Assembly (NCBI GenBank): GCA_023212695.1
Contig: JALCCG010000011.1
Coordinates: forward strand, 108,358 to 172,357
Direction: 5' to 3'
Source of the DNA: Sporisorium sorghi
Lineage: Eukaryota > Basidiomycota > Ustilaginomycetes > Ustilaginales > Ustilaginaceae
Length of the DNA: 64,000 nucleotides
Notes under the pieces: generated by a model
What the model saw: the letters and a program-made list of their open reading frames with translations, nothing else
Told to the model about the DNA's origin: nothing
Databases searched by the model: none
Shown: positions 1 to 10,500 of the stretch, piece by piece
Numbering within the stretch: the first letter of the stretch is position 1
Layout of the letters: each line of letters starts with the position of its first letter
Program-made: the position numbers and the translations under genes

Positions 1-1730
1 GGATGCGGTGAGGAGATAGGACGCTGTCTCCGCCGCCGGCTGCCCTGAATTTGCACCGGTCAAGCTCAAGATCCGAAGCGACACGGGACAATCAAGCCAC
101 GCCTGACAACCAATGGTGAGATGAGACAGGGATGCAATGCAAGGGCGAGCGGCTGCCAAGTGTTTTCTTGGCGCAGTCACGAGTGCCTGATCGCATTTGC
201 CCACCCAACTCTTCATTTCTATCACAACCAACGGACCCACGCCGCCTGTTGGACAGGTTCACAATGCCCCACTCTTGTTCTCAAACGTCGCCGGTGGCGT
301 AGAGACGAAGTCGGGGTGCAGGTGGGTCGAGTGGGATCGATGGGACGGCCAACACGATGCGACGATAACGAACGACGACGACGACGTTTGACATTGAAAA
401 AAAAAAAAAAGCATTCAGGATCGAGACACGGAGAGTAGACGGCACAAGTCTTGGCAAAGTCAAGGAGGAACGACACGTTTGTTCTTTTCGGTGGTGTCTC
501 TGCGTATCCTGGTGTGCTGCCACCAAATACCCAAGGCACGAGGGCGGGAAGGGCGGCTTAGAAGCGGCGGTGAGTTTTAGCGTGCGCTTGGCAAGCGTGC
601 GTTTTCATTTGCTACAGTGCGGCACACTGTGAAGGCGATTGACTCAGGTCTGGAAATTGATACTCTTCGAAAAGCCACTGGGGCAGTGCTGACGAGACGA
701 GGAGAGAGACAGCTCGTGAGCTCATGCTCGTGCTCGTTGCTCTTAGACGGAGCAGAAGATATCGTTTCGAACTTGAGATTCAGCCAGATTTAAATTGGTG
801 ACTTGTTCCTTTCTATTCTTCTTGTATTCGGACGCATGACAAGGCGAATTTTGAATTGCAACCGAGTCTTGGCAACGTTGCCTACGGTTCGTTGTGCAGC
901 TCTTGGCATTGTGACAGGCAGATAGCCTTCCCCTCGCAAAGTGCCCGAGCTTTGAGTTGGCCGTGCCTCGCAAAACTCAGGCCGCCGCTCCGCCTTTTTT
1001 TTTTTTTTGTTTTTTTTTTTCTATCTCTCTGTTGTTCCGCCTGTGGCTTTATGCACACGGCGATACGAGAGCCATCGGACAGTGGGCTTCCGCCTCGAGG
1101 TTCGAATCACGCACGCCGCTTCGACGCCTCTTTCATTTCGGCGAGTTTGTTCCATCGCAGTGGGGCTTGGTGCCCTCATTTTTTGCAGAGAGGAAAAGAA
1201 GAGGAGATACACTACGAGCGTGAGAGGGGCAAAAGAGGCGGACTGCAAAAGACGAACCGCGGCCTTGGCGTTCGTGGGAGTCTTGGCTTTTCGCTTGGCT
1301 ATGAGGAGCAGTGGCTTGGCTTACAGTTGCCAAGTCGGCCACTCTTGGATTGCTTGGCATTGGTGGTGGCACACCTGTTCGTGTCCCCCCCCCCCCCCCC
1401 TTGTCCTCGATCCGCTCAGCCCGTCGGCCCTCTTCTCCTCTGCCCTGACTCACTAGTGTCCTCCTGCTCTCTCTCGCCCCCTTTCCACTCCGACTCTTGG
1501 CATTCTCGCCTCGTGGTCTTCGCTTGCCTTGCTATATACAAGCAGGGCGTCCCAGGTCGCATCCTCTTTCCCCCTTTGATCATTGTCACTCACCACCACC
1601 ATCACTACCACCAGCAACAACGTCCCCTTTCGTTGCTATCCTTTGCACTCGACATACTTCAGCTAGTCTATCTCTCCATCAAAGGTCGTATCTTGTCTTG
1701 CTATCTCGCTCGGCAGCATCCCCGCTTCAC
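1..1730. other. Intergenic leader region upstream of the Zn2Cys6 factor
   Basis: No gene is supported here. The stretch holds a GAC/CGA run followed by A14 near 372-410, T-rich runs at about 996-1020 and C15 at 1386-1400. From about 1400 to 1730 it is strongly pyrimidine-rich, like the long CT-rich leaders of many basidiomycete genes. Open frames in it are low in complexity and run over the homopolymers, so I treat them as chance. It probably contains the promoter and 5' UTR of the factor beginning at 1731. Confidence 0.6.
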
Positions 1731-4193
1731 ATGCTTCCTCCTTCTACCGCCATGTCCAGACCACACTCGACCTACCACACTGCCCCATGGGCCTCTAGCA
1801 GCGAGCAGCACCAGCAGCAGCAACAGCACAAGCCTCCTTCTCACCTCCATCCTCATCAACACCAGCAGCCTCACCTCGCTCACTCGGCCTACTCGGCATC
1901 CGCAGGTCCTTCCACCTACCGAGCTCTGTCCAGCGGTCACGTAGCAGCAGCTCCTCCCGCTCAGCACCCGCACCACTCGGACCCTTGGGCGCACCGATCA
2001 GCTTCTGCTTCTGCTGCGCCTGCTGCTCCTTCCACCTCACCCCTGCCACCCACCTTTGCCTCGCCAGCCCCCGTCGCAAGCAGCAACCCAGCAGAGCAGC
2101 CCATCATCCGCACCACCCACGTCACCGCCGATGGCACCACCATCTACGCTGCCACCGGTCGCAAGCGCAAGCGTCTCCAAAAGGCCTGCGTCGCCTGCCA
2201 CAAAGCCAAGCGTCGCTGTGATGGCGGTCTCCCCTGCTCCAACTGCGACTTTAGCGGTCGTACCTGCTGTTACTCGGACGCCAACGGCAAGATGGTCATC
2301 CCCACCGCACGCGTTTCCAACGAGGCTGGCCAGCCCTCGGGCGCACCTGCCCACCCCGGCGCCACCCTCCACCCTGCTGAAGCCCTGACGCCTGCATACA
2401 CCGTCGCCACTTCGCCTTTCAGCCCCGGCAGCGATCTGTCTGGCCGTGCTCGTGGCAACACCGTCAGCTCCAAGTCGAGCCCAACATCAATAGGCGCGGC
2501 TGGCTTGCGTGCCGACGGTCTGCTCACCATCGACCATGTGGCACCCGAGCGCAGGAGGGATCTCATCAGCATCTTCTTCTCCCAGATCCACCCCTTCAGC
2601 TGCGTCATGGACGAGATCTCGTTCCTTCGCGATCTCTCTACCTCGGAAGTGCCTTCCTACCTGTTGATGGCCATGTTCGCACTGGCCGCCCGCTTCGAGC
2701 AGGGTATCAGCGAGGCCGAGCGCGAGCGTCGTTTCGCCCAAGGCGAGGCTTTTGCTCGCTCCGCCCGTCGCATGCTTCAAGACGAGGACCGCGATGGCTC
2801 CACTCTGCTCGACCGTCCCGACGTCGACCTTGCCCTCACTCTTTGCTTCCTCGCCGCCCACGAGCTCGGCATGGGCCGCGTGCAGCGTGCGCTCTCCTAC
2901 TCGAACGACGCCGTCCGCATCGTCGCTACCCTCAAGCTCGCAGAGGGTCAGCTGCCACCTGCTCGCAAGAACAACTACGCGCGCGACTCGTTTGCCTCTT
3001 CCTCGTCCTGGCCCCGCCGCGCTACATGCGAGCGCCTCGTTCTCCTCGCCTGGACACTCGACATGACCATCTCCGCTCTGGCTGCCCAGACCTCGTCTGT
3101 TCGCCGATCCGACGTGCTCGCTGTCGCCCGCAGCTTTGGCACCTCAGGCGATGAGGCGCGCGACGACGTCACCAAGTCGTTTGCCCGCCTTGCCGAGATC
3201 GCCACCGTGTTTGGCTTGGTCACCGATGCCAACGAGCCTTACAACAAGGGCGAGGATGCTCTCCAGTCGTGGGCCGCTGCGCTCGTTGTCGAGCACAAGT
3301 TTGACGATTACAACATGAAGCAGGCCAGCCGTCTGCTCGAGGAGCCCGAGGCGAGCGCCGCCTCGCACCGCGCCTGGTTCTGGGCCCAGATGCACCTTGT
3401 CGCAGAGTGCTCTGTCTTTGTCATGGAGGCCCGTCGCGCCGGTGGTCCTCAGCTTGAACGGGGCCAGCAGAAGGCTGCACTCGACAACATGAACCTCATC
3501 CTGTCTGTGCTCAGCATCACGGGTCGCCGCAACCTGTTTGCCTTCCCTGCCCTGCTCATCTGCACCCAGTACACCCGTCCCAGCCCCGATGTTTCGCGCT
3601 GGTGGGCCACCGCACGCCAGTGCTGGAACATGTCTGAGCAGCAAATCACGGATGCAGCTCGGTTTTTTGTCCGGCGCAGTGAAAACGCACCCTCTTCAGG
3701 GAACAAGGCAAGCTCGCTGACGCTGCCCAGGCTTTCCAACTCGTCTGCGGGCAGCTACTCGAGCCGCGCTGGTGTTTCGGCCTCGCTGCCTCGCATCGAC
3801 AGGCTGCCGCTTCCTTCGCTGCGTCTTTCGCCCTCGCTCCCTGCGCCCGTTCGAGATGACTGGCGATCCGCATCGACGGGTGCCGAGGCGCGCTATGCCA
3901 AGGACAACCGCTCTCCGCGCAGCTCGTTTGGCGCCAAGAGCGACGATGGTGCTGCCGACAACGACGGCATGAGCAGCAACCGTGGCAGCAGCCCGGACTC
4001 TTCGTCCTTGTCGCCTCGCTCGGCTCCTGTCGAGATGGGCGCTGACGACTACATGCCTGTCATTGCTAGCCGTGGCTCGCGCACGCCGCCTCTGTCGTCC
4101 ACGCACGCCTTCACCAAGGACCCGCGCAGCTCGTGGTCGCCCATCACCTCGCTGCGTGGTGAAAAGCGCACCCTGTCTGCCATCTCGAGCTAA
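1731..4193 (+). CDS. Zn(II)2Cys6 fungal transcription factor
   Basis: A nuclear DNA-binding regulator of the fungal binuclear zinc-cluster class. The cluster follows a basic RKRKR patch and has the pattern C-x2-C-x6-C-x5-C-x2-C-x6-C at about residues 153-181, counting from the ATG at 1731. A second in-frame ATG at 1752 would give 813 instead of 820 residues. The frame stays open further upstream to 1497, but that part translates CT-rich leader, so I rejected it. The N-terminal 130 residues are rich in Gln, His, Ser and Pro. Residues of about 270-560 look like the helical middle homology region of these factors. The C-terminal 200 residues are Ser/Pro-rich and probably disordered. No intron is needed. 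I cannot name the orthologue or its target genes. The class assignment is firm; the start is less so. Confidence 0.9.
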   Translation: MLPPSTAMSRPHSTYHTAPWASSSEQHQQQQQHKPPSHLHPHQHQQPHLAHSAYSASAGPSTYRALSSGHVAAAPPAQHPHHSDPWAHRSASASAAPAAPSTSPLPPTFASPAPVASSNPAEQPIIRTTHVTADGTTIYAATGRKRKRLQKACVACHKAKRRCDGGLPCSNCDFSGRTCCYSDANGKMVIPTARVSNEAGQPSGAPAHPGATLHPAEALTPAYTVATSPFSPGSDLSGRARGNTVSSKSSPTSIGAAGLRADGLLTIDHVAPERRRDLISIFFSQIHPFSCVMDEISFLRDLSTSEVPSYLLMAMFALAARFEQGISEAERERRFAQGEAFARSARRMLQDEDRDGSTLLDRPDVDLALTLCFLAAHELGMGRVQRALSYSNDAVRIVATLKLAEGQLPPARKNNYARDSFASSSSWPRRATCERLVLLAWTLDMTISALAAQTSSVRRSDVLAVARSFGTSGDEARDDVTKSFARLAEIATVFGLVTDANEPYNKGEDALQSWAAALVVEHKFDDYNMKQASRLLEEPEASAASHRAWFWAQMHLVAECSVFVMEARRAGGPQLERGQQKAALDNMNLILSVLSITGRRNLFAFPALLICTQYTRPSPDVSRWWATARQCWNMSEQQITDAARFFVRRSENAPSSGNKASSLTLPRLSNSSAGSYSSRAGVSASLPRIDRLPLPSLRLSPSLPAPVRDDWRSASTGAEARYAKDNRSPRSSFGAKSDDGAADNDGMSSNRGSSPDSSSLSPRSAPVEMGADDYMPVIASRGSRTPPLSSTHAFTKDPRSSWSPITSLRGEKRTLSAISS

Positions 4194-6025
4194 GCAGCAT
4201 GAAGTCATGTTGTATTACTAGTCTTATCTTCCCAAGCGTCAAATCGATTTGCTCGTGGAAACCTTTCTCATTGCGTTGTGTGTGGTCGCTGCTAAGCGTG
4301 AACAAAGTGAGTCATGAGGGTGTGGACGAAGAACAGACTCAAGAGAGCAGACTCGAGGTGATCATCAGGTTGTGTCTTGTGACCGATCTCCCACCGCTCA
4401 CGTCGCCCAACCTGTCTCGCAGTTGTTGCGCCACAAGAAGTTTGAATGTCCTTCCGACGCATGCGTGCACCGTCCTGTTCTGCTCCATACAGCTCAGGTC
4501 GTCAAAGCTGTCTTGCATCTGTTGCGCCATCCCTTCGTTGCAGCTAGGACGAATTGGCTTGTCAAATCAAGAGCTGCGTGCACCGTCCCGTTTGTCCGAG
4601 CGGCAACGCTGCGCTACAGCTTCGTTGCCGTCCAAGCAACATGTTCTGTCTACTCAGCGTTGCGTGCTTAGCCCTGTGTGTTTGAGCAGCAGCCAGTCAG
4701 AGCAAGTGACCTGTCTATTCCAGCGTTGCATTGCCCTACAGTGCTGTATTACAGCGGCGTCGGTGCATAGCATGGATCTGAACCCGCGCTTGGGGACGTT
4801 CTACGACGTGAGCGACTAGGCAGGTGCGGTGTAGGCAGTGAGGAGATGTCTTGATGTTCATCAAGCGCTTGCAAAAGTGCCCCGTCGGATCGACTTGTTG
4901 GCCAGAGCAACTCTTCGGCTGTGTATCGCAAGAAGTTGGCTCTTGACGTTAGCGGCCTTGCCGTTATCGAGGATCCAGTCTCCCTGTTCAAAGGGGCTGT
5001 ATCCATCGATGCGGGCTGCCTCGATGCGAAGTTGCTCCTTCTGCGTGCTGCCTCTGGCGTTGTAGTACGTCGCGAAGTCAATTCCGTCAGCATTCGAGCC
5101 ACGGTGATAGTGATTTTGGAGGACGATGTTGAAGCCGTCGCCGAAGACGATGCGGTCAGACACTTTGAGGGTGAGGCCCTTGTTGAAGACCGAAGCGTTC
5201 ATCACAGCGATGGCAGTGCCAAAGTCAAGCTCGAGGCGATTGTCATGGATCGCCCTGGGATTGTGCTCAAGCCTGCGCAGATTGGGAGCTTTGCAACTGC
5301 CTGGAGGCTGCAGTAAAGGATCCCCATGTCTGCAAGCTTATGCCGAGGCACGCCACCGGGCTTCCATCTGCTGAAGGCACTGTCCTCCCGTGTTGTGCCT
5401 ACCATTCAGCTGTGATCTCAGTCGCTTCAGACGCCCAAGCCATGGCAGAGAGCCAGTGTGAATCAGCCCCTGTCACTGCTGCAGATACAAAGGTGGCCTT
5501 CCACGCTGCCCAGCCAGTGAGCTTACCACCGTACGAAGCAAGTCATCATTAGCCGCCACCACGTCGCCTGTTCCAGTTGCACAAGAGGTACTTCGGGCTG
5601 CGTGTGTGTGTTTGTATTCCACAATATGCACTGCTTGCCTTGTTGCGTGCATCCCGTGAGCGAGGCTAGACACAGCCCCGTTTTGGGCTTGCATGGATTC
5701 GCCCCTGCACTGGACATTCGAAGCCTTGCCTTAAGCGAGTGGGACAGGTGTAGAAGCTGCCGGTCGCCTGTGTGACACGCGGTATTCTTGGCGCCTCTTG
5801 CGGGCTCGGTAGGGCTACACGACCAAGTCCCGTCGGATTGCATTTCAGAGGTGGACCGTCTTCGGCTGTGCGTCACATACAACAAGTTGCCTCTCGACCA
5901 CCAAAACCCTGCTTGCTCGACCATCACTCTGAACTCTGGTGACGGTACAAGCTCGTTCAGCACCAAAAGCCCGGTTCGCACTCGACGCAATCGATACGAC
6001 TGGCTCACAAGGGGCATTGCGACAA
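4194..6025. other. Intergenic region with short dispersed repeats
   Basis: Apart from the candidate open frame listed separately at 4861-5337, I see no gene. Between about 4395 and 4740 a loose motif of the form CTGTCT...CAGcGTTGC recurs three times (near 4409, 4645 and 4711), and GCGTGCACCGTCC recurs near 4464 and 4578. From 5340 to 6025 the sequence has mixed composition without a convincing start and splice combination. Confidence 0.45.
4861..5337 (-). CDS. Orphan open frame, possible remnant of a small protein gene
   Basis: The minus strand is open for 158 codons between a stop at 5338-5340 and the TGA at 4861-4863. The translation has ordinary protein composition, with no homopolymer or repeat bias. 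Examples are the stretches NRLELDFGTAIAVMNASVF and DGYSPFEQGDWILDNGKA. The first ATG in frame is at 5205, which would give 114 residues, but the protein-like character starts upstream of it near 5310. This suggests either a missing 5' exon or a decayed gene. A polypyrimidine-ending TTTACTGCAG just upstream could be a splice acceptor, but I found no upstream exon that keeps the phase and supplies a signal peptide. I do not recognise the family. Smuts carry many small lineage-specific secreted proteins, so a degraded effector-like gene is possible; that is inference only. Confidence 0.35.
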   Translation of the reverse strand, partial: ACRHGDPLLQPPGSCKAPNLRRLEHNPRAIHDNRLELDFGTAIAVMNASVFNKGLTLKVSDRIVFGDGFNIVLQNHYHRGSNADGIDFATYYNARGSTQKEQLRIEAARIDGYSPFEQGDWILDNGKAANVKSQLLAIHSRRVALANKSIRRGTFASA

Positions 6026-6489
6026 ATGGAAGACATCCTCGCCTTTGCCTGCGGTGGCTGCTGCGCGGCTATCGCTGCTCAGCTGCAGTACGCCTTTTGC
6101 AACACTCGTACGTCTTGTGCCGCAAGCGTATCTGCTTGCGCAACATGGACTTGAGTCAGCTCGCTAACCTCTTGGATTTTCATCTTTGCTGTTGGCGCGC
6201 GGATACAGGTCAATACGGAACCGACGCAACGTGCTGCGACAATTGCTGCCGCTTCAATTGCTGTTGGAAACAGGGTGCGCTGCCGGTGGAAGACTATCCG
6301 ATTGGCAACAGTGCGCCGGAGGATCGCACGCAGAGTGTTGATGGGCCAGCAGGAGCGGGGAGAGGGGAGGCAGATTCGACGTTGCCGGCGTATGAAGCGA
6401 CTCTGCAGATGTCGGCTGCTCCTCTGGCCGAGGTGTCTGCAACGGTATCGGCGAGTGTAAGAGCGAATGATGGTCCGGCAGCGTCATGA
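6026..6489 (+). CDS. Small cysteine-rich protein, two exons
   Basis: A spliced gene of 120 residues. Exon 1 is 6026-6107, the intron 6108-6208 (101 nt), exon 2 6209-6489. The donor is GTACGT, a GCTAAC branch site lies about 45 nt before the acceptor, and the intron ends GATACAG. The split codon C|GT gives Arg, and the frame continues to TGA. The N-terminal 25 residues are hydrophobic and Cys-rich (FACGGCC...AFC). Just after the junction comes CCDNCCRFNCCW, giving ten Cys within about the first 55 residues. The rest is acidic and Ser/Ala-rich with no Cys. Without an N-terminal basic residue it is not a classical signal peptide; a membrane-associated, possibly palmitoylated protein is an inference. 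I do not recognise the family. It points the opposite way to the thioesterase gene that follows (convergent, 183 bp apart). Confidence 0.6.
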
Positions 6490-6672
6490 TGTTGTGAGAG
6501 TCGTCGTCTGCTCATAGCGGGCACACGCTGTTCGGCTCGCCTCCTCGTGCGCAATGGCATTGCTGTTGTCCCGATCAACTGTCTCACTCTCTTTCTCACA
6601 AACACTCCATTTCGCATTCGTTCCACATTCGCCCGTCGCATGGCCCATATCTAGTCCATTCAGCTACACGCT

Positions 6673-7227
6673 CTAACCGACAAACTTGGTATGCGACCCG
6701 GTCACCACCACCCTGTCCTCGTGCTCGCTCGCACCCGGCTTCCTGCCCAAGATCTGCACGTCGATGAACGCCAGATTCCGCCCGACCTTGTTGCTCTTGC
6801 CCTTGATGACCAGAAGATCGCCCTCCTTCGCTGCGCCCACATACGTCGCGTGGATGTCCACGGACACGCCTCTGTTCTTGAACCTGTCCGGTGAAGTGGA
6901 CGCGATGACCAGGCCGCCGATCCAGTCGATGATCGTCGCGGACGTCGAGCCGTGCAGGATGTTTTTGCTGTTCACGAGGGTCTTGCTGACAGGGACGTGC
7001 GCTTCGATGTAGCCCGGCGCGACGGTCTTGATCACCAGCTGTAAGAGGAAAGAACGGGGTCAGAATGTGCCGAAGTCGATGTTCGCTAGCACGAGAACAA
7101 CACTCACATCAGACAAGAGATACTTGTAGATCGGATTGTTGTCGTCCAGCACCTGCTGCTGCAGCTCGTTGATCATCTCGAGCGTGACGACGCCCTGGGC
7201 AGGAGAGGGTTTGGCTGCTTCTGACAT
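6673..7227 (-). CDS. Hot-dog fold thioesterase (PaaI/ACOT13-like)
   Basis: A predicted acyl-CoA thioesterase of 161 residues in the 4HBT/PaaI hot-dog superfamily, which hydrolyses acyl-CoA thioesters. Exon 1 is 7108-7227, the intron 7039-7107 (69 nt, GTGAGT donor and CTTACAG acceptor on the minus strand), and exon 2 6673-7038. Exon 1 supplies the MSEAAKPSPAQG start and a helix ending NNPIYKYLLSD. The core carries NILHGSTSATIIDWIGGL, equivalent to the HGG...D active-site helix of ACOT13. After that come SVDIHATYVGAAKEGDLL and the strand NLAFIDVQI that close the hot-dog sheet. The first Gly of HGG is kept and the second is Ser. The length matches the family. Substrate and compartment are not evident. 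The gene is divergent from TTI1, with 319 bp between the starts. Confidence 0.88.
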
Positions 7228-7546
7228 GATGCGTTTCCGACGTCGTCAAGCGGGCTGGATTGAGTGAGGGACACGAAAGGAGGTGGAACGCTCAACGAGA
7301 CGGTGTTGTTGTTGTGCCTGTCTGCCCCACATCGATTCGCTCTTTCCCCCCCCCAACAAAATGGCCGTCGAGTGCTGGCGTGGGGGAAAAACGATGTAAC
7401 ATTTCTGAATATTTTTGCAAGCTCGGAATTCGGATCTGCCCGCCTCCCACCAAGAGCAAGAAAGCACAGTTTTTGACCTCTTGGACCCTTGAGCTTTCTT
7501 TTCTCTCACCACTGCTTCAGCAAGCAGAAACAGGTCCAAGACTCCG

Positions 7547-10500
7547 ATGTTCTCGTCAGCCGCTGGTCCATTCCAGCAGAGATACCCACGTAGCAGCAGC
7601 ACACAGACGCCCTTCCAGCGCCTCAAGCCAGTATGCGTCGAACTGCTCTCGCTCATCGGCCGCACCTCGGCTTCCGCACACTCGCACCAGGTTCTCGCGT
7701 GTCTTCGTCGACTCAAATCTACCTTGCGGGCCCTTCTCTCGGACAACAGCTCTCACGACATCGATGCTTCAGATTCCGTGGCATCGTCTTCGAAGCTCGT
7801 GGCTGATGATGCCGAACCGGTCCTCTCCGCCTCGCTGATCAACTATGTCTTTTACCCGCTCTCGGAACTCATCAGCACCGCACCCAAAGGCATCACGAGT
7901 TTGTCGGACTCGGTGGCAGAGGCGGTACTGGATGTACTGTCGCTGCTTTGCTGTCAGTGGTGGATGTCCTGGTCAACGCAATTGTCGGACAGCTCACCAC
8001 AGTCGGTCAACAAACGCTGGCAGGTGTGGTGCGATCTTGTGATTCTGTCTAGCTCGATACTTGGGTCTCCAACGAGCAGGGATGCCAACGACGCGGATGC
8101 CAAGGCAAGAGCAAGTGACGAGCTCAAAGTCGCAGCGCTGCGGGTGCTCGGCGAACTTTTCTCTCCACGCTTCAAAACGCGCTCAACGGCGAGTGGCGGA
8201 AAGCGCGCGGATAAGGCGAAGCAGGCGGAATGGGAGTGGGATGGTGTGTCGGACCTTCCTCTCTTGGACGACCACGACCTCGCTCCCGATACGCACGAAG
8301 GATCAACGTCAACAACGAAGGAAGACACTTCATTGGAAACGAAAGTGGTCCTCGCCTACCCCACTCCAGCACACCTCTCTTACGCGTCAACCGACAGAGT
8401 CGCCAAGGGCGCCATCAGCTTCGTCCTTTCCTCCTGCTTCGCTATCGCAGAGTCGTCACAAGAAGCGACCGAAACACGTGCAGCGGCTGTCGGGGTAGCT
8501 CGGCATGCACTCTTGCTGTGGATCGGAGGAACGTGTCTGTTTCCAACGGCGACCGCTCAGCAGCACAGTGCGGAAGCAGGCGAGATCGAAGTCCCTTCTC
8601 TACACTACATCGACTTTTCTCCGACGGCTGTGTCAGAATCCGGCACGGCCGCTGCACAAATAGCGACGGCACAGCGTCTACGTCCGCTTCTTCCAGGACC
8701 AACGTCCTCGCTCACCCGTCTCGCCACGAGTCGCGTCAAGTCGAAGCAGGACGGAGTCAAGCCAAAGCCCACGCCGAGTGTTGTGGCTGCGCGCGCCATT
8801 GATCTCCTCGCAGACCTTCTCAGGGCCACGCTTTCGGACGCGAGTCTCAAAGACGTCATTGCTCGGCAGATCCCTCTCACTCAACCTCAAAGATCAGGCG
8901 TCGAAGCATCGATCAAGGTGACCGACCTTGAGGACTTTGCACAACTCGACCAGGATCCCATTGCAGATCCCGCGAACATCCGTTCTACCGACATGCATCC
9001 AATCTCGGACGACAAACTGAATGAAGGAGCAGAGAGCAAAGACGACCAATGGGCTCTGTCGACGCTCGCCCAGGTCCATTTGGCCCTCAAAACGTTTTCG
9101 CCGCTGTCACAGCCTTCGCTTCCAGGCACGTCGCTGCCTTGCTCCGTCCACGCTTTCGTGCAGACATCCGTGCTCCGCTTGGCTGCGGCACTCCTGTCCG
9201 ACTGCGCGTCTTTGTTCGCTTGGCTAGACCGGCAGCTGGAAAGCATGGCGCGACTCGACACTGCATCCACCAATCCACCCTCGGAAAGCTCGCACTCGTC
9301 CAGCATCGCCACCTTGCTCTGCTGGATCATCGACCTCGCGTCAGAGTACAACACCGAATCGGTGGCTCAGAAGGCGCTGACTGCGTTTGCGGCAGTGCAG
9401 AGCAGAGCAGTGGAACGCAAGGAGCAAGGTGAGGACTCGGAGGTGCTAGCGCGGCTCGGCAGCGGGGCAGTTTTGTGGTCGGTGCTGATGCAGGCTCTGC
9501 AGAGTCTTCCGGCGACGATCGTGGCGCACAACGACGAGGGCGCTTCGAGGCTCGCTTTGCGGGTGAGCACTGTTCTCAGTCTTCCTCAACAGACGCAAAG
9601 CTCAGCGAATGGTGGGAGCGCGCTCGTCGGCCTCGCCAAGCTGTCGCGCGACATGCAGGACACCTGCGTGCGTCTAATGCGACCGCTCAAGGTCGACAGA
9701 CTCGAGTACGTCGACGAGGCAGCCGACCCGCTGGGGACCACGACGTGGCGACTGCAGCCCGTCTTTTCCGGCCTTGAAGCAAGCACTTCGACCCAGCTCA
9801 GCGGCATGTTCTTCAGCATCGGGCGCTCGCTCGCTCTAAGCCTTGTTCAGGAACTCAAACTCAGCCCGAGCCGCGCTGGCCGAAAAGTCGACGCGAGCGA
9901 GGTGTTCGCATTGATCACGTTCCTAGTGGACAGAGCTGCGCGGTTGAGGTCGGTGCGGCTCGACCTTGCGTCGGATCAGCAGGACGCGCAGAGTCGCAGC
10001 GAAAGCTTGACGTCGCTGGTGGTGGCGGCGGATCTGCTGCGCGGGGTGAGCAGCTGCCTGGACAACCTCGAGCTCGGGCTGCAGTTTGCCGATGTAGGAG
10101 GTGCGCGAGCGGTGCAGGCGAGTAAACAAGCGCGGAAAGCGGCTCACAAGCTCGGCAAGAAAGTTTTCGCTGCGGTGATAGATATGCTCGATGGCGATGC
10201 AGAGGAGACGGTTCGCTCGAGGGTTGAGCACAGCAGCGCCAACCTGGGTGTGCAACAACCGGCAGAGCACACCGATCCGGCCAGCACCGCGGGTCGCGAA
10301 CTCGGCTCGTCGGACAGCACAGATCATCCGCTCGTCGAGCACGTCAAAGGCATCTCGCTCGCGCCGGAGGACATCGAAGCGTCCACGCCCGACCGACATG
10401 GTCCCGCGCTCGACCTCGGCTTCGTCCGCGCAGCCAACCTCTCCAAGGCTCCTCGCAGCGGCGCCCCGAGCCCTGCGCAAACCCAGCTCGCAATCCAACA

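Noticed and set aside
1080..1115. GGTTCGAATC resembling a tRNA T-loop
   Set aside because: The flanking bases do not form a T-stem, and no A box or acceptor stem can be drawn upstream.
856..1944. Long plus-strand open frame through the leader of the transcription factor gene
   Set aside because: It crosses T, C and CT runs, has biased composition and overlaps the real coding frame starting at 1731.
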